A stretch of 64,000 nt of DNA from RYN-230 sp963814645 (GTDB lineage Bacteria > Actinomycetota > Actinomycetes > Streptosporangiales > Streptosporangiaceae). The stretch is from contig CAWFDX010000015.1 of assembly GCA_963814645.1 (NCBI GenBank), positions 124,001-188,000 on the forward strand. The letters run 5' to 3'. The notes under the pieces are model-generated. The model was not told the origin of the DNA. It ran no database searches and saw only the letters and a program-made list of their open reading frames with translations. The position numbers and the translations under genes are program-made. Positions within the stretch are counted from its first letter, which is position 1; each line of letters opens with the position of its first letter. Positions 1-8,535 of this stretch are shown here, piece by piece.

Positions 1-220
1 GCAGGTTGCCCTGTCGCCGTTCGCCCACGAGTCCCGCCGTAACGAAGTGATTTGCCTCCCGCATCGCCGTCGAGCGCGAGACCCCGAATCGCTGGGCAAG
101 ATCCGTCAGCGAGAACTCCTGTTCGGGATGCAGGAACAGCCAGGCCAGGAACTCTCCCTGGAATGCCGACCGCAGGATGGGCAGCAGCACCGGCGGCGCT
201 TGTTTCATAAACTGCAACAT
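1..220 (-). CDS. Winged helix-turn-helix transcriptional regulator, N-terminal part (cut by window edge)
   Basis: Reading leftward from an ATG at 220 gives an open frame to the window edge. The first 35 residues hold an LPILRS-type helical start. They are followed by a winged-helix DNA-binding unit with SLTDLAQRFGVSRSTAMREA and a recognition-helix/wing region (AGLVGERRQGN). This is the ArsR/MarR-like fold often joined to a C-terminal nucleotidyltransferase-like domain in actinomycetes, but the C-terminus is outside the window, so the partner domain is unknown. A second possible start lies at 208. Function beyond DNA binding is inference. Confidence 0.7.
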   Translation of the reverse strand, partial: MLQFMKQAPPVLLPILRSAFQGEFLAWLFLHPEQEFSLTDLAQRFGVSRSTAMREANHFVTAGLVGERRQGNL

Positions 221-254
221 AGCGCACGGATTATGAGACATCAACGATCGATGG

Positions 255-1385
255 CTAGACAGTCGTCTCCTCGGTAGCCTCCGTGACGGCGCCGCCGGAG
301 CCTCCCGGGGGATTGGCGGGTGGATCGGGTTCCGGGGGCGGCCAGACCACCACCCAGATGATGGAGGCCGCCACTAGGAAGCAGATGCCCAGGCCGAACA
401 GCAGGTCGAGACGGGTCAGGCCCGGGATCGTGCTCGGCACCAGGACCTGGTGCAGCGGGAGGATGGCCACCATGGCGGCGGCCAGGCCGAACGCGGCATC
501 GGCCGGCTCCAGTGTGTTCCGCAGCGCGAAGCGCTTGAACCAGAGCAGCGCTATCAGCAGCAAGAATGGCATCGCCGCGACCCAGTAGGTGTAGGTGACG
601 ACCCACGGTGGGCGGTGCACCGTAAAGAACAGCTGATGCGTGCCCGGCAGATTCAGGTAGGGCGCGTTCTGGTAGGACCCCTGGTCCAAGTGGACGCCGA
701 CCCGCAGATCCTCATCGCGGGACATCAGGACCAGCGATGACGGGATTTCCTGTCCGATCTGGCTGTGCCCGGCTATCACGCCCACCGAGTCGTCCAGTTC
801 GTACCAGTCTTGCGGGAACGCCCGTGGCTGGCCGAGCAGGGACAGCGTCCAGGTGGCGCGGTACGCCGCGTCCTGATCCAGGTTCATCTGGAGTGGGTGC
901 GCGCCGCATGGCGTGATCGGGGCCGAGGCCAGGACCGAGGTGGAAATCGGTATCTCGAAGTTGCTGAGCCCACTGTCGCTCTTGACCACCACGGAGACTT
1001 TCCGGTAGCCCTCCGCTGCCAGCGTGCTGAGTTCGGATTCTCCGGCGCTGGTGACGCCGACCAGAATGCCGAGGGAAACGTCCGGGGCGCTTGGATTCAG
1101 GCCAAGGAATTCGAAGGTCACGCAGAAGTCAGCCGACGTGCCGTAGCCATCCGCTGAGTAAACTTCGGTGGGCGTACCGTAATAATCATCCCGCGGTGGG
1201 GAGAGAGTGGTGGCTGGATTTCCCAGCGACTCAAAGCCGGCCGAATCGAAATTGTTCTGCACGAGCAGCAGGATGGGTACCACCGGGACAGCGCAAGCCA
1301 GCACGGTGATGATGACCCTTACCGGCGTCCGGTGCAGGAACCTTAATGTCCGGCTTTGGGGCGTAACGTCCTGATCCCCAGGCAT
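255..1385 (-). CDS. DUF4436 family membrane protein
   Basis: A 376-residue protein. One transmembrane helix lies at about residues 22-43, followed by an extracytoplasmic domain of roughly 215 residues. Three C-terminal helices lie at about 262-283, 298-314 and 326-349, and the tail is Pro/Gly-rich and acidic. The LPLHQVLVPSTIPGLT segment between the last two helices matches what I know of the actinobacterial DUF4436 family, whose function is undescribed. The frame is open upstream to 1526, but the ATG at 1385 is preceded by a strong AAGGGGGG ribosome site, so I place the start there. It is divergent from the small membrane protein gene at 1552. The biochemical role is unknown. Confidence 0.8.
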   Translation of the reverse strand: MPGDQDVTPQSRTLRFLHRTPVRVIITVLACAVPVVPILLLVQNNFDSAGFESLGNPATTLSPPRDDYYGTPTEVYSADGYGTSADFCVTFEFLGLNPSAPDVSLGILVGVTSAGESELSTLAAEGYRKVSVVVKSDSGLSNFEIPISTSVLASAPITPCGAHPLQMNLDQDAAYRATWTLSLLGQPRAFPQDWYELDDSVGVIAGHSQIGQEIPSSLVLMSRDEDLRVGVHLDQGSYQNAPYLNLPGTHQLFFTVHRPPWVVTYTYWVAAMPFLLLIALLWFKRFALRNTLEPADAAFGLAAAMVAILPLHQVLVPSTIPGLTRLDLLFGLGICFLVAASIIWVVVWPPPEPDPPANPPGGSGGAVTEATEETTV

Positions 1386-1399
1386 TGGTCCCCCCTTAG

Positions 1400-1428
1400 G
1401 GCGGCTGTCCCCCCTGAGGGCAGCCGCC
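1400..1428. promoter_or_regulatory. Hairpin in the leader of the DUF4436 gene
   Basis: GGCGGCTG (1400-1407) and CAGCCGCC (1421-1428) form an 8-bp perfect stem, extended inside by CCC/GGG. It lies about 15 bp upstream of the DUF4436 start and so overlaps the likely 5' leader. It could be an attenuator-like structure or an operator; nothing in the sequence decides. Confidence 0.4.
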
Positions 1429-1551
1429 ACTCCTTTATTTAGCGCATAGCTCTCACCGTGCACAACCTGGTGTATCAGGGCCTGCCCTGCCGCCTCTATG
1501 AGGACAGCGGCGGATGAGCGGTTCATTGCGTGGTGGAAACGGGGGTTTCCG

Positions 1552-1920
1552 ATGGCTCAGCTCACCAGACCGGCCACCGAGGAGCCGGTTACTCGCGACC
1601 CTGGCCAGCCGGCCGGGCCAAGCGTGGACATCATCCGGGTGAAGTACGGCGCGTGCCTGGTCGCCGGGGCGTTCATCCTGCTGGCCGTGGTCTTCGCCAT
1701 CGCCGTCTACCGGTTCACGGCGGCCGCCGATGTTGCCGCCGTCGTTGCCTCGGTGGCCACGGTGGTCGGGACCATCATCGGTGCGTTCTTCGGCATCCAG
1801 GTCGGGACGTCGGGCAAGGAAGTCGCCGAGGCGCAGCGTGACCGCGCGGAACAGGTCACCCGGGCCGCGCTGAGCAAACTGAGCCCAGCCGACGCGGACG
1901 ACGTGCTCAAGAAGATCTGA
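1552..1920 (+). CDS. Small membrane protein of unknown function
   Basis: A 122-residue protein from the ATG at 1552, preceded by GGGGG six bases upstream. In-frame starts exist upstream to 1498 but lack a better ribosome site. After a Pro-rich polar N-terminus come two hydrophobic helices (about residues 32-55 and 62-85), then a charged helical tail (SGKEVAEAQRDRAEQ) ending in DDVLKKI. No enzymatic motif is visible. It converges on the sugar kinase gene, overlapping its 3' end by 14 bp. I do not recognise the family. Confidence 0.6.
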   Translation: MAQLTRPATEEPVTRDPGQPAGPSVDIIRVKYGACLVAGAFILLAVVFAIAVYRFTAAADVAAVVASVATVVGTIIGAFFGIQVGTSGKEVAEAQRDRAEQVTRAALSKLSPADADDVLKKI

Positions 1921-2815
1921 CCGCCCGGCGGGCCAGCTGGATCGCGCCGGCCACTGGTTCGTCGGGCAGCACGCTGACCTGTGTCCCGGGCAGCGTCCGT
2001 GCGACGGCTTGGCAGGCCGCGCGGCGGAACGCTCGGTGGCCAAGCAGGCCGCCGGCCAGCACAACCGGCAGGTTGCGGGGCGAGCCCAGCTCCTTGACCG
2101 CGGCTGCGGCCAGGCTGGCTGCGGCGTCCGCCGCCCGCGCGGCAATAACCGCCGCAGCCGGGTCCGCACTGTCCAGCACCAGGCTCGCGTGCCGCGCCCA
2201 GCTGGCCGGCCGGTGCGGCTGCTGATAAACGAGCCGGAGCAGTGCGGCCAGGTCGCTGGCGCCGGTCGCGCCGCGGAGTTGATCGCCCAGCTCGCCTGGG
2301 GGCCGGTCGTGGTCGCGGCGGTCCAGCAGGTGTCGGAGTGCCTCGCGCACCACCCAGTAGCCACTGCCCTCGTCGCCGAGCAGGTATCCCCAGCCGCCGA
2401 TCTGGACCGTCCGGCCGTTGTGGCTGCCGACCGCCACCGACCCGGTGCCGCAGATCACGGCCACGCCTTCGGTCAGGGCCGCCGCGGGCAGCACGAGCTG
2501 GACGTCGGTGACGATGGTCAGCGCGCCGGGCTGGGTCAGCGGGGCCAGTTGCTTGTGCAGGAACTCCCGGGCCCCGGGCACGCTGAGCCCGGCCGAGCCC
2601 ACGCAGATCGCGTCGAGTTGCTGCGTCTGGTCCAGTTTCAGGTCGTTGAGCAGGCCGGCCAGTGCGGCCTCGGCCTGGTCCCGCCCGGCCGCCGGCAGGC
2701 TGGCACTCGGACCCTGGCTCTCGGCGGTGATCTGGCCGCCGGTGCACAGCCGGGCCCGGCTCCTGCTCGCGCCGATGTCGATGCCGAGCAGCCTGAGCCC
2801 GTCCGGTTCGGCCAT
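1907..2815 (-). CDS. BadF/BadG-type N-acetylglucosamine kinase-like ATPase
   Basis: A 302-residue ASKHA-fold protein. The phosphate-1 loop is GIDIGASRSRARL near residues 11-23, the phosphate-2 region is ICGTGSVAVG near 120-130, and LGDEGSGYW follows near 146. The adenosine-loop type segment VVLAGGLLGHRAF lies near 250. This arrangement is typical of the BadF/BadG/BcrA/BcrD ATPase family that includes N-acetylglucosamine kinases, and the length is right for the sugar-kinase branch. The likely role is cytosolic phosphorylation of an amino sugar from cell-wall or chitin turnover. Substrate is inferred from the family; no sugar transporter or deacetylase gene sits beside it. Confidence 0.78.
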   Translation of the reverse strand: MAEPDGLRLLGIDIGASRSRARLCTGGQITAESQGPSASLPAAGRDQAEAALAGLLNDLKLDQTQQLDAICVGSAGLSVPGAREFLHKQLAPLTQPGALTIVTDVQLVLPAAALTEGVAVICGTGSVAVGSHNGRTVQIGGWGYLLGDEGSGYWVVREALRHLLDRRDHDRPPGELGDQLRGATGASDLAALLRLVYQQPHRPASWARHASLVLDSADPAAAVIAARAADAAASLAAAAVKELGSPRNLPVVLAGGLLGHRAFRRAACQAVARTLPGTQVSVLPDEPVAGAIQLARRAVRSS

Positions 2816-2856
2816 GCGGAGAGCCTACGGGGCGGCGGCTCCTGCCTCCGCGCGGG

Positions 2857-3573
2857 TCACTGGCTGGCGTATTGGTCGTGGCGCTGGAACCACGACATGT
2901 CGCCCTCGTGCCGGCCGAGCGGGGCCCGGTCGAGCCACTGCCACATGGGCCAGAGCGCGTCGAGGCCCCGCGAGTACGCGGAGTAGGTGTGGTATACGAC
3001 GCCGTCCTCGAGCGCGAACGCGCTCATCCCGGGCTGCTCGCCCGACCAGTCGCGCCACGCGACGTCGGCCTCCTCGAGCTGAGCTTGGTTCCGGTAGTTG
3101 TATTCAACCGGCGCGACCGATGGGTCGATCGTGACGTGGAAGTCGTAGTTGAAGTCGCTGCGTCCCGACGACGCCCAGGGGAAGGTCCAGCCCATCCGGT
3201 CCCGGTAGGCGAGCAGCTTCCTCAGCGGCGCCCGCGACACGGCGGTGAACGCCACGTCGTGATTCTGCAGGTGCAGATACGTCGTATCGAAGCCGTCGGC
3301 GATGGCCGAGCAGCTCGGGCAGCCTTCGTCCCACTCAGGATCGAGCATGAAGTGGTACACGAGCAGCTGTGACCGGCCGTGGAACAGGTCCGCGATCGTG
3401 GCCTCGCCATCCTCGGTGTCGAAGCAGTAGTCCTTGTCGAGGCGAACCCAGGGCAGCTCGCGCCGCCGGCGGGCGAGGTCGTCGGTGCGGCGGGTCAGCT
3501 CCTTCTCGGCCTGCAGCAGCTCGAGCCGGGCAGCGTTCCACTCCGCGGGGGTAGCGGTCTTGTGTTCGGTCAT
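2857..3573 (-). CDS. DUF899 family thioredoxin-like protein
   Basis: A 238-residue protein. It has the DUF899 layout: an N-terminal helical region rich in Arg (DDLARRRRELPWV), a WVRLDKDYCFD strand, then a thioredoxin-like fold with CPSC at residues 85-88. It ends with DMSWFQRHDQY, a usual family terminus. The family is annotated as thioredoxin-like, but its substrate is not established. The start overlaps the ArsR regulator stop by four bases (ATGA), so it is the third gene of the AHSA1-ArsR-DUF899 operon and presumably shares its operator. Confidence 0.85.
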   Translation of the reverse strand: MTEHKTATPAEWNAARLELLQAEKELTRRTDDLARRRRELPWVRLDKDYCFDTEDGEATIADLFHGRSQLLVYHFMLDPEWDEGCPSCSAIADGFDTTYLHLQNHDVAFTAVSRAPLRKLLAYRDRMGWTFPWASSGRSDFNYDFHVTIDPSVAPVEYNYRNQAQLEEADVAWRDWSGEQPGMSAFALEDGVVYHTYSAYSRGLDALWPMWQWLDRAPLGRHEGDMSWFQRHDQYASQ

Positions 3574-3926
3574 TGTTGTTCCCCTTGCGTCTTCTTGCTT
3601 TCTGCGTGCGCGGCTTCGGCGAGCCGTTTGATCGCGTCGAGCCGGCGGTCCCAGCGGGCGGCGAGCTCGGCCATGGACTGGGTGGCCTGGTCGAGGCGAT
3701 CCGCTTCAACCTGGTAGAGAACCTCCCGGCCTTGCTTGCGCCGGCTGACCAGCCCGGTCCGCTCCAGCACGACCAGATGTTTGGCGACGGCCTGGCGGGA
3801 GAACGGCACCCGTCCGGCCAGCCAGCTGGCGCTTACCCCGCCGTTGCTGACCAGCAGGTCGAGGACCTGGCGGCGGGACGGGTCGGCGATGGCCGACCAC
3901 AGCGCGTCGTCGGTCTGCGACGTCAT
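3570..3926 (-). CDS. ArsR family winged-helix regulator
   Basis: A 118-residue ArsR/SmtB-fold regulator of the type that pairs with AHSA1-domain proteins. The ADPSRRQVLDLLV opening, a recognition helix around VPFSRQAVAKHLVVLERTGL, and the beta-wing VSRRKQGREVLYQ are visible. No metal-binding Cys cluster is present, which fits the non-metal subgroup. It lies 5 bp after the AHSA1 gene and overlaps the DUF899 gene. By family precedent it represses its own operon; the palindromes at 4396-4444 are the obvious target. Confidence 0.9.
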   Translation of the reverse strand: MTSQTDDALWSAIADPSRRQVLDLLVSNGGVSASWLAGRVPFSRQAVAKHLVVLERTGLVSRRKQGREVLYQVEADRLDQATQSMAELAARWDRRLDAIKRLAEAAHAESKKTQGEQQ

Positions 3927-3931
3927 CCCGG

Positions 3932-4375
3932 CTACCGCTTGGCCAGCAACGTGGCCAGCTGGTCCAGGAACTCGCCCCAGCCGCCCTGGTGCTCGTCGGC
4001 ATAGCGCAGTTTCTCCTCGTCAGGCCAGGCGCGCAGTTCGTGCCCGCTTTCGACCACCCGAAGACGGGTCCGCTCGTCGCCCTCAGGGGTCAGCGTGAAC
4101 TCGACGAGCATCGAGTTGCCGGCCACCGGCTCCTCCCCGCCCGGGTGGTTCCAGCGGAAGGAGAAGCGAGTGGGCGGCTCAACGCTCTCCACGACGACCG
4201 GGCCGCCCTGGTCCCCGAACTGCATGAAGCCGTGGGCACCCGGCTCGACGACGAGTTCGACCCGGTCGGCGAACCACTGGCTGATCTGATCCGGCTCGGT
4301 GATGGTGCGCCACACCACGTCCACCGGCGCCTCGATCAGCACCTCCCGCTCGATGATGAGGCCTGGCATCAGCAT
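3932..4375 (-). CDS. SRPBCC/AHSA1 domain protein
   Basis: A 147-residue single-domain protein of the START/Bet v1-like superfamily. It shows IEREVLIEAPVDVVWRTITE at the N-terminus, WFADRVELVVEPG, a central FSFRWNHP strand, and the C-terminal helix GGWGEFLDQLATLL. Members bind hydrophobic ligands or act as chaperone-activator-like folds; the ligand here is unknown. It is the first gene of a three-gene operon with an ArsR regulator and DUF899, a recurring arrangement. The start at 4375 (or an in-frame ATG at 4369) is 20 bp downstream of the doubled operator. Confidence 0.88.
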   Translation of the reverse strand: MLMPGLIIEREVLIEAPVDVVWRTITEPDQISQWFADRVELVVEPGAHGFMQFGDQGGPVVVESVEPPTRFSFRWNHPGGEEPVAGNSMLVEFTLTPEGDERTRLRVVESGHELRAWPDEEKLRYADEHQGGWGEFLDQLATLLAKR

Positions 4376-4395
4376 CCGTTCTCTCGTCCAGCATG

Positions 4396-4444
4396 TGCAA
4401 CCAACGGTAGCATGTTGTCGGAGAACGTGCTACCTCCGGTTGCA
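4396..4444. promoter_or_regulatory. Doubled palindromic operator of the AHSA1-ArsR-DUF899 operon
   Basis: TGCAACC-aac-GGTAGCA (4396-4412) and TGCTACC-tcc-GGTTGCA (4428-4444) are each a 7-3-7 imperfect palindrome. Together they form an exact larger dyad centred on 4420 (GTT 4414-4416 and AAC 4424-4426 also pair). Site centres are 32 bp apart, about three helical turns, which would place two regulator dimers on one DNA face. Position just upstream of the operon supports autorepression by the ArsR protein (inference). Confidence 0.75.
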
Positions 4445-4488
4445 TATCGAGAGCTTGCCGGCCGCCCGGCCACTTCAGCCCGGGATGG

Positions 4489-5499
4489 TCAGTGCTGCCA
4501 CCATGGCCTTGTGTGCCGGGCGCCGGTCAGCGCGGGTTCGGGCTGATCTTCTCTGGCCGCGTCGTGGTGCGGCCGGAGGGCAGGCGGCAGGGCCTCGGTG
4601 AATTGCTGGTCCTGGCGGGCGCCGACCCGGGCGTAGCCGAGGAACAGGATGCCGCTGATGATCACGACCAGGATCCACACCGGGCGGCCATTCACCTGGC
4701 TCCAGTCGTACAGCCCGTGCAGGATCGCGGCCATGGCCAGCCCGATCCAGGCCACCTGGTACCAGCGGTACCGGGAGGTGGCGGCCAGCCCGATGAAGTA
4801 GCCGGTCAGCCCGGACCAGCAGGCGTGCGTGATCGGGTCGGTCAGGAACCGCCAGACGAACGTGATGATGAACAGCAGCACCGGGCCGACCAGCGCGGCG
4901 AATACCGCGGTCGGCGCCGAGTGCCCGGTCTTGAGCAGGTGCTCGATGGACGGGACCGACGACTTGACCGTCAGGTAGAACTCGACCACGCCGTTGACGG
5001 TGAAGTAGCGCACGACCTCACTGGCCCCGAAGACCAGCCCGCTCACCGCGCCCAGGAACAGATAGTCGCGGGGCAGCAGGCCGTGGCTGCGCCGGTAGAT
5101 CAGCGCGACGACCACGATCGGGATGGCCTTGGCCAGTTCTTCCGGGATGCCGACGGTGACGATGCTGGTGCCGAGCGCTGTCGTGCTGCTGTGCAGCGCC
5201 TGCTCCAGGGCGAGCGCCAGCGGCACCTGGGTCAGCAGCGCGATCACCACCAGCACCAGGAGCATCGGCCGGGTCACGTGGTCCGGCCGGATGATCACAC
5301 CGAGCAGCAGCAGCCAGGCCAGCGCGAAGTACGCCGCGAACAGCCAGGCGGCCACGTCGAACGTGGTCTTGGTTGGGTTGCCCAGCACGACTAGCGCGAT
5401 CGACGGCACGATGATGAGCAGCAGGAACAGGATCACCGGCCAGGTGCGCAACGCATGGTGCCGGATCCAGTCGCCCACCGGGAACAGGTCATTCACCAT
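4489..5499 (-). CDS. PrsW family intramembrane metalloprotease
   Basis: A 336-residue polytopic protein with about eight hydrophobic helices. The family motifs are all present: GIPEELAK with Glu120-Glu121, FGASEVVRYF with Glu161, DPITHACWSGLTGYFIG with His225, and AAILHGLYDW with His261. These residues form the presumed zinc/catalytic site of PrsW glutamic-type intramembrane proteases, which in Bacillus start cleavage of an anti-sigma factor. A hydrophilic C-terminal tail of about 45 residues follows. No anti-sigma gene is adjacent, so the substrate is unknown. Confidence 0.88.
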   Translation of the reverse strand: MVNDLFPVGDWIRHHALRTWPVILFLLLIIVPSIALVVLGNPTKTTFDVAAWLFAAYFALAWLLLLGVIIRPDHVTRPMLLVLVVIALLTQVPLALALEQALHSSTTALGTSIVTVGIPEELAKAIPIVVVALIYRRSHGLLPRDYLFLGAVSGLVFGASEVVRYFTVNGVVEFYLTVKSSVPSIEHLLKTGHSAPTAVFAALVGPVLLFIITFVWRFLTDPITHACWSGLTGYFIGLAATSRYRWYQVAWIGLAMAAILHGLYDWSQVNGRPVWILVVIISGILFLGYARVGARQDQQFTEALPPALRPHHDAAREDQPEPALTGARHTRPWWQH

Positions 5500-5613
5500 C
5501 GCGATCCTCCGCGGCCGCTCGGTCTGCGCTACCCCTGTCCTGTCTACGCTGCCCGGCTTGGGTAGGGGACCCCAGGCTTGTGTTCTGTGTGACGAACGGA
5601 TAGATCAGCAGCC

Positions 5614-7197
5614 ATGAGTTCGCTGCCGTACGCCGCTGGCCTCGACCCGCGCACGCCTGTGCTGGCTGGGGTCGGACAGGTGTCCGAGCGGCTCGATGAG
5701 CCCGGCTACCAGCGGCGCTCGGCGGTGCAGCTGGCCGCTGACGCGGCCCGGGCGGCGCTGGCCGACACCTTTGCGGACGCGGGGGCCGTGGCTTCCGCGA
5801 TCGATACTGTCGCGGGCGTCCGGCAGTTTGAGAACTCCTTTCCCGGCGCGCGGGCGCCGCTGGGCCGGTCGGACAACTTCCCCCGGTCGGCGGCCCAGCG
5901 TCTTGGCGCCAACCCAGCCCGGGCCGTGCTGGAGGTGACCGGCGGGCAGGCACCGCAGCACCTGGTGAACGAGTTCGCCGGGGTGATCGCCGCAGGGGAT
6001 GCTTCGGTGGTCTTGCTGGCTGGTGCGGAGGCAATTTCCACGGTCCGTCGTTATGCCCGGGAAGCGGACCGGCCCGACTTCACTGAGCATGTGCCGGGCA
6101 GCCTGGAGGACCGGGGGTATGGGCTGGACGGTCTGGCGTCCGCCCACCTGATCGCGCACGGGCTGATCGGGGGTCCGGCCCAGTACGCGGTGATCGATAA
6201 CGCCCGGCGGGCCCGGCTGGGGCTGTCGCGTTCGGCGTACGCGGCTTCGATGGGTGCGTTGTTCGCGCCGTTCACTTCGGTGGCGGCGGCCAACCCGCAC
6301 GCGGCCACGCCGGTCCGGCGGAGCGCGGCCGAGTTGGTCACGGTCACGGCGGCGAACCGGATGATCGCCGACCCATATCCGCGGTACGTGGTGGCCCGGG
6401 AGAAGGTGAACCAGGGTGCGGCGGTGCTGCTGATGTCGGTGGCGGCGGCGCGGCGGCTGGGCGTGCCGGAGGAGAGGTGGGTGTTCCTGCACGGGCATGC
6501 TGATCTGCGGGAGCGCGATTTGCTGGCACGTTCGGATCTGTCGGCCGGGCCGGCCTCGGTGCTGGCCGCGCGGCATGCGCTGGAGGTGGCCGGGATCGGG
6601 GTGGGGGATCTGGCGACGATTGACTTGTACAGCTGTTTCCCGGCGCCGGTGTTCAACATCTGCGACGGGCTAGGGCTGGCGGTAGCTGACCCGCGTGGGC
6701 TGACCATGACCGGTGGGCTGCCGTTCTTCGGTGGCCCGGGCAACAACTACTCGATGCACGCGATCGCGGAGACAGTACAGCGAGCGCGGCAGGGACCGGG
6801 GTCGTACGGCTTCGTGGGAGCCAACGGGGGAGTGATGAGCAAGTACTCGGCCGGCGTGTACTCGACGCGGCCCGCTGAATGGGTGCCGGACCGCAGCGCT
6901 GAGCTGCAGGCGGATATAGACGGCTGGGCCGCGCCCGGCGAGGCGGTGCAGGCTGACGGGTGGGCGGTCGTGGAGACCTGCACGGTCGTGCACGGCCGGG
7001 ACGGCGCCCGAACGGGCATCGTCATCGGCCGGCTGGACGCAGACGGTCGGCGCTTCATCGCCCGCGGGGATGACCGGGATCTTGCGCTTGCCGAGCTGCT
7101 CGCCACGGCGCCGGAACCAGTGGGGGAGCGGGTCCACGTGCGGTCCTCTGCAGCCGGAAACCAGGTCACGGTCGCCGGCCCGGGAGGTAGGTCATGA
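5614..7197 (+). CDS. Thiolase-like acetyl-CoA acetyltransferase (type 1 thiolase-like protein)
   Basis: A 527-residue protein. It has a thiolase-fold core of about 420 residues: TPVLAGVGQVSER at the start, SAVQLAADAARAAL, VVLLAGAEA, YSCFPAPVF and GGLPFFGGPGNNYSMHA near 375-390, then GANGGVMSKYS. A C-terminal beta-rich domain of about 80 residues follows, which is the additional domain of thiolase-like protein type 1. The family is thought to act on acyl-CoA in lipid or fatty-acid metabolism; substrate is not predictable. Its stop overlaps the start of the FAD oxidoreductase (ATGA), so the two are probably co-translated. Confidence 0.85.
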   Translation: MSSLPYAAGLDPRTPVLAGVGQVSERLDEPGYQRRSAVQLAADAARAALADTFADAGAVASAIDTVAGVRQFENSFPGARAPLGRSDNFPRSAAQRLGANPARAVLEVTGGQAPQHLVNEFAGVIAAGDASVVLLAGAEAISTVRRYAREADRPDFTEHVPGSLEDRGYGLDGLASAHLIAHGLIGGPAQYAVIDNARRARLGLSRSAYAASMGALFAPFTSVAAANPHAATPVRRSAAELVTVTAANRMIADPYPRYVVAREKVNQGAAVLLMSVAAARRLGVPEERWVFLHGHADLRERDLLARSDLSAGPASVLAARHALEVAGIGVGDLATIDLYSCFPAPVFNICDGLGLAVADPRGLTMTGGLPFFGGPGNNYSMHAIAETVQRARQGPGSYGFVGANGGVMSKYSAGVYSTRPAEWVPDRSAELQADIDGWAAPGEAVQADGWAVVETCTVVHGRDGARTGIVIGRLDADGRRFIARGDDRDLALAELLATAPEPVGERVHVRSSAAGNQVTVAGPGGRS

Positions 7198-8312
7198 CGG
7201 CCGACGCCAGGTTCGTTGTGGTCGGCGGCGGTGTTGTCGCGGCTGCTGCCGCGTACCAGCTGGCCCGCCGCGGCGCTGTGGTGATCATTGTCGAGGGCGA
7301 CCAGCCCGGCATAGCCACCAACGCCGGAGCAGGCATCATCTGCCCATGGACGGCGCCGCTAGAGGACGCCTGGTACCGGTTGTGCTGTGAGGGAGCGCGG
7401 CACTATAGCGAGCTGCTGCCCATGCTGGCCGACGACGGTCAGGCGGATACCGGCTATGCCCGGGTGGGTGCGCTGTGCGTCAGCGACCAGGCCGAGACCT
7501 TGTCCGGCATCGCCACCCTGCTGCGGTCGCGGCTGGCTGGTGCACCGGACAGGGGAGACGTCACGACGCTAGCTCCCGGTGAGCCGGGCCAGACGTTCCC
7601 CCCGCTGGCGCCGGCCCTGGCCGGATTCTGGATCGCCGGGGCGGCCCGCATTGACGGCCGGGCCATCCGGGACAGCCTGCTCCGCGCTGCGGTGGCACGC
7701 GGCGCCCGGCGGATGCCCGGAAGCGCCACCCTTGAGCAGAGCGGAGACCGGGTGACCGGCGTGCGGGTTGGGGCCGACAGAATCGGCGCGGACGGGGTCG
7801 TGGTCGCGGCTGGTGCCTGGACGGCCCAAGTATGTGCCGGATTCGGCGCGCAGTTGCCGGTCCATCCGCAGCGCGGACAGATCATCCACACCAGGCTGCC
7901 CGGCACCGACACGGCCAGCTGGCCGGTAATACTGGCCGACCGCGACCCGTACCTGGTCGCTTTCCCCGGCGGCCGGGTCGTGCTGGGCGCGACGCGGGAG
8001 GAGGCCGGTTTCCAGTACTCCGCCACCGTGGCCGGAGTAGCTGGCCTGCTCGCCGGTGCGATCGACCTGGCCCCCGGCCTGGCTGCGGCGGAGCTGCTCG
8101 AAACACGGATCGGCTTCCGGCCGGTGACCAGCGACGGCGCCCCCTTGCTCGGCGTGGTAGCAGATGGCCTGTTCATCGCGACCGGCCATGGCGCCGAAGG
8201 GCTGACCGCTGGCCCCTGGAGCGGCGTGGCGGTGGCTCAGCTCGCCCTGGGCGAGCAACCAGCGACCGACCTGGCGCCGTTCAGCCCGTACCGGTTCGAG
8301 TCCAAGGACTAA
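7194..8312 (+). CDS. FAD-dependent oxidoreductase, DAO (glycine/D-amino acid oxidase) family
   Basis: A 372-residue protein. The N-terminal Rossmann dinucleotide motif is FVVVGGGVVAAAAAYQLARR (the usual G-x-G-x-x-G is GGGVVA here, lacking the third Gly). VVIIVEGDQPG follows, where Glu would bind ribose. Later come GVVVAAGAWT near 200 and a C-terminal FAD contact TRIGFRPVTSDGAPLLG and ATGHGAEGLT near 335. These are hallmarks of DAO-family amine oxidases. It is translationally coupled to the thiolase-like gene upstream. The substrate is unknown. Confidence 0.85.
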   Translation: MTADARFVVVGGGVVAAAAAYQLARRGAVVIIVEGDQPGIATNAGAGIICPWTAPLEDAWYRLCCEGARHYSELLPMLADDGQADTGYARVGALCVSDQAETLSGIATLLRSRLAGAPDRGDVTTLAPGEPGQTFPPLAPALAGFWIAGAARIDGRAIRDSLLRAAVARGARRMPGSATLEQSGDRVTGVRVGADRIGADGVVVAAGAWTAQVCAGFGAQLPVHPQRGQIIHTRLPGTDTASWPVILADRDPYLVAFPGGRVVLGATREEAGFQYSATVAGVAGLLAGAIDLAPGLAAAELLETRIGFRPVTSDGAPLLGVVADGLFIATGHGAEGLTAGPWSGVAVAQLALGEQPATDLAPFSPYRFESKD

Positions 8313-8535
8313 AGTGTCGGGCCATTTATGTCTGTTTGGGCCTGCGGCCAGGACTCAAATATATCGTTGCACGAGACAGCACTATTGAAATCACGGTCCT
8401 GGTAACGCCGACGCCCGGCTACTGGGTCACCAAGATCGATAACTGGATGAAGCCGGCGAGTCGCAAGAATCACATACCGGCCACTTGCCCGTGCCCCCAT
8501 AATGCTCGTTACGTCACGGCTTGGGGGGAGAACAG

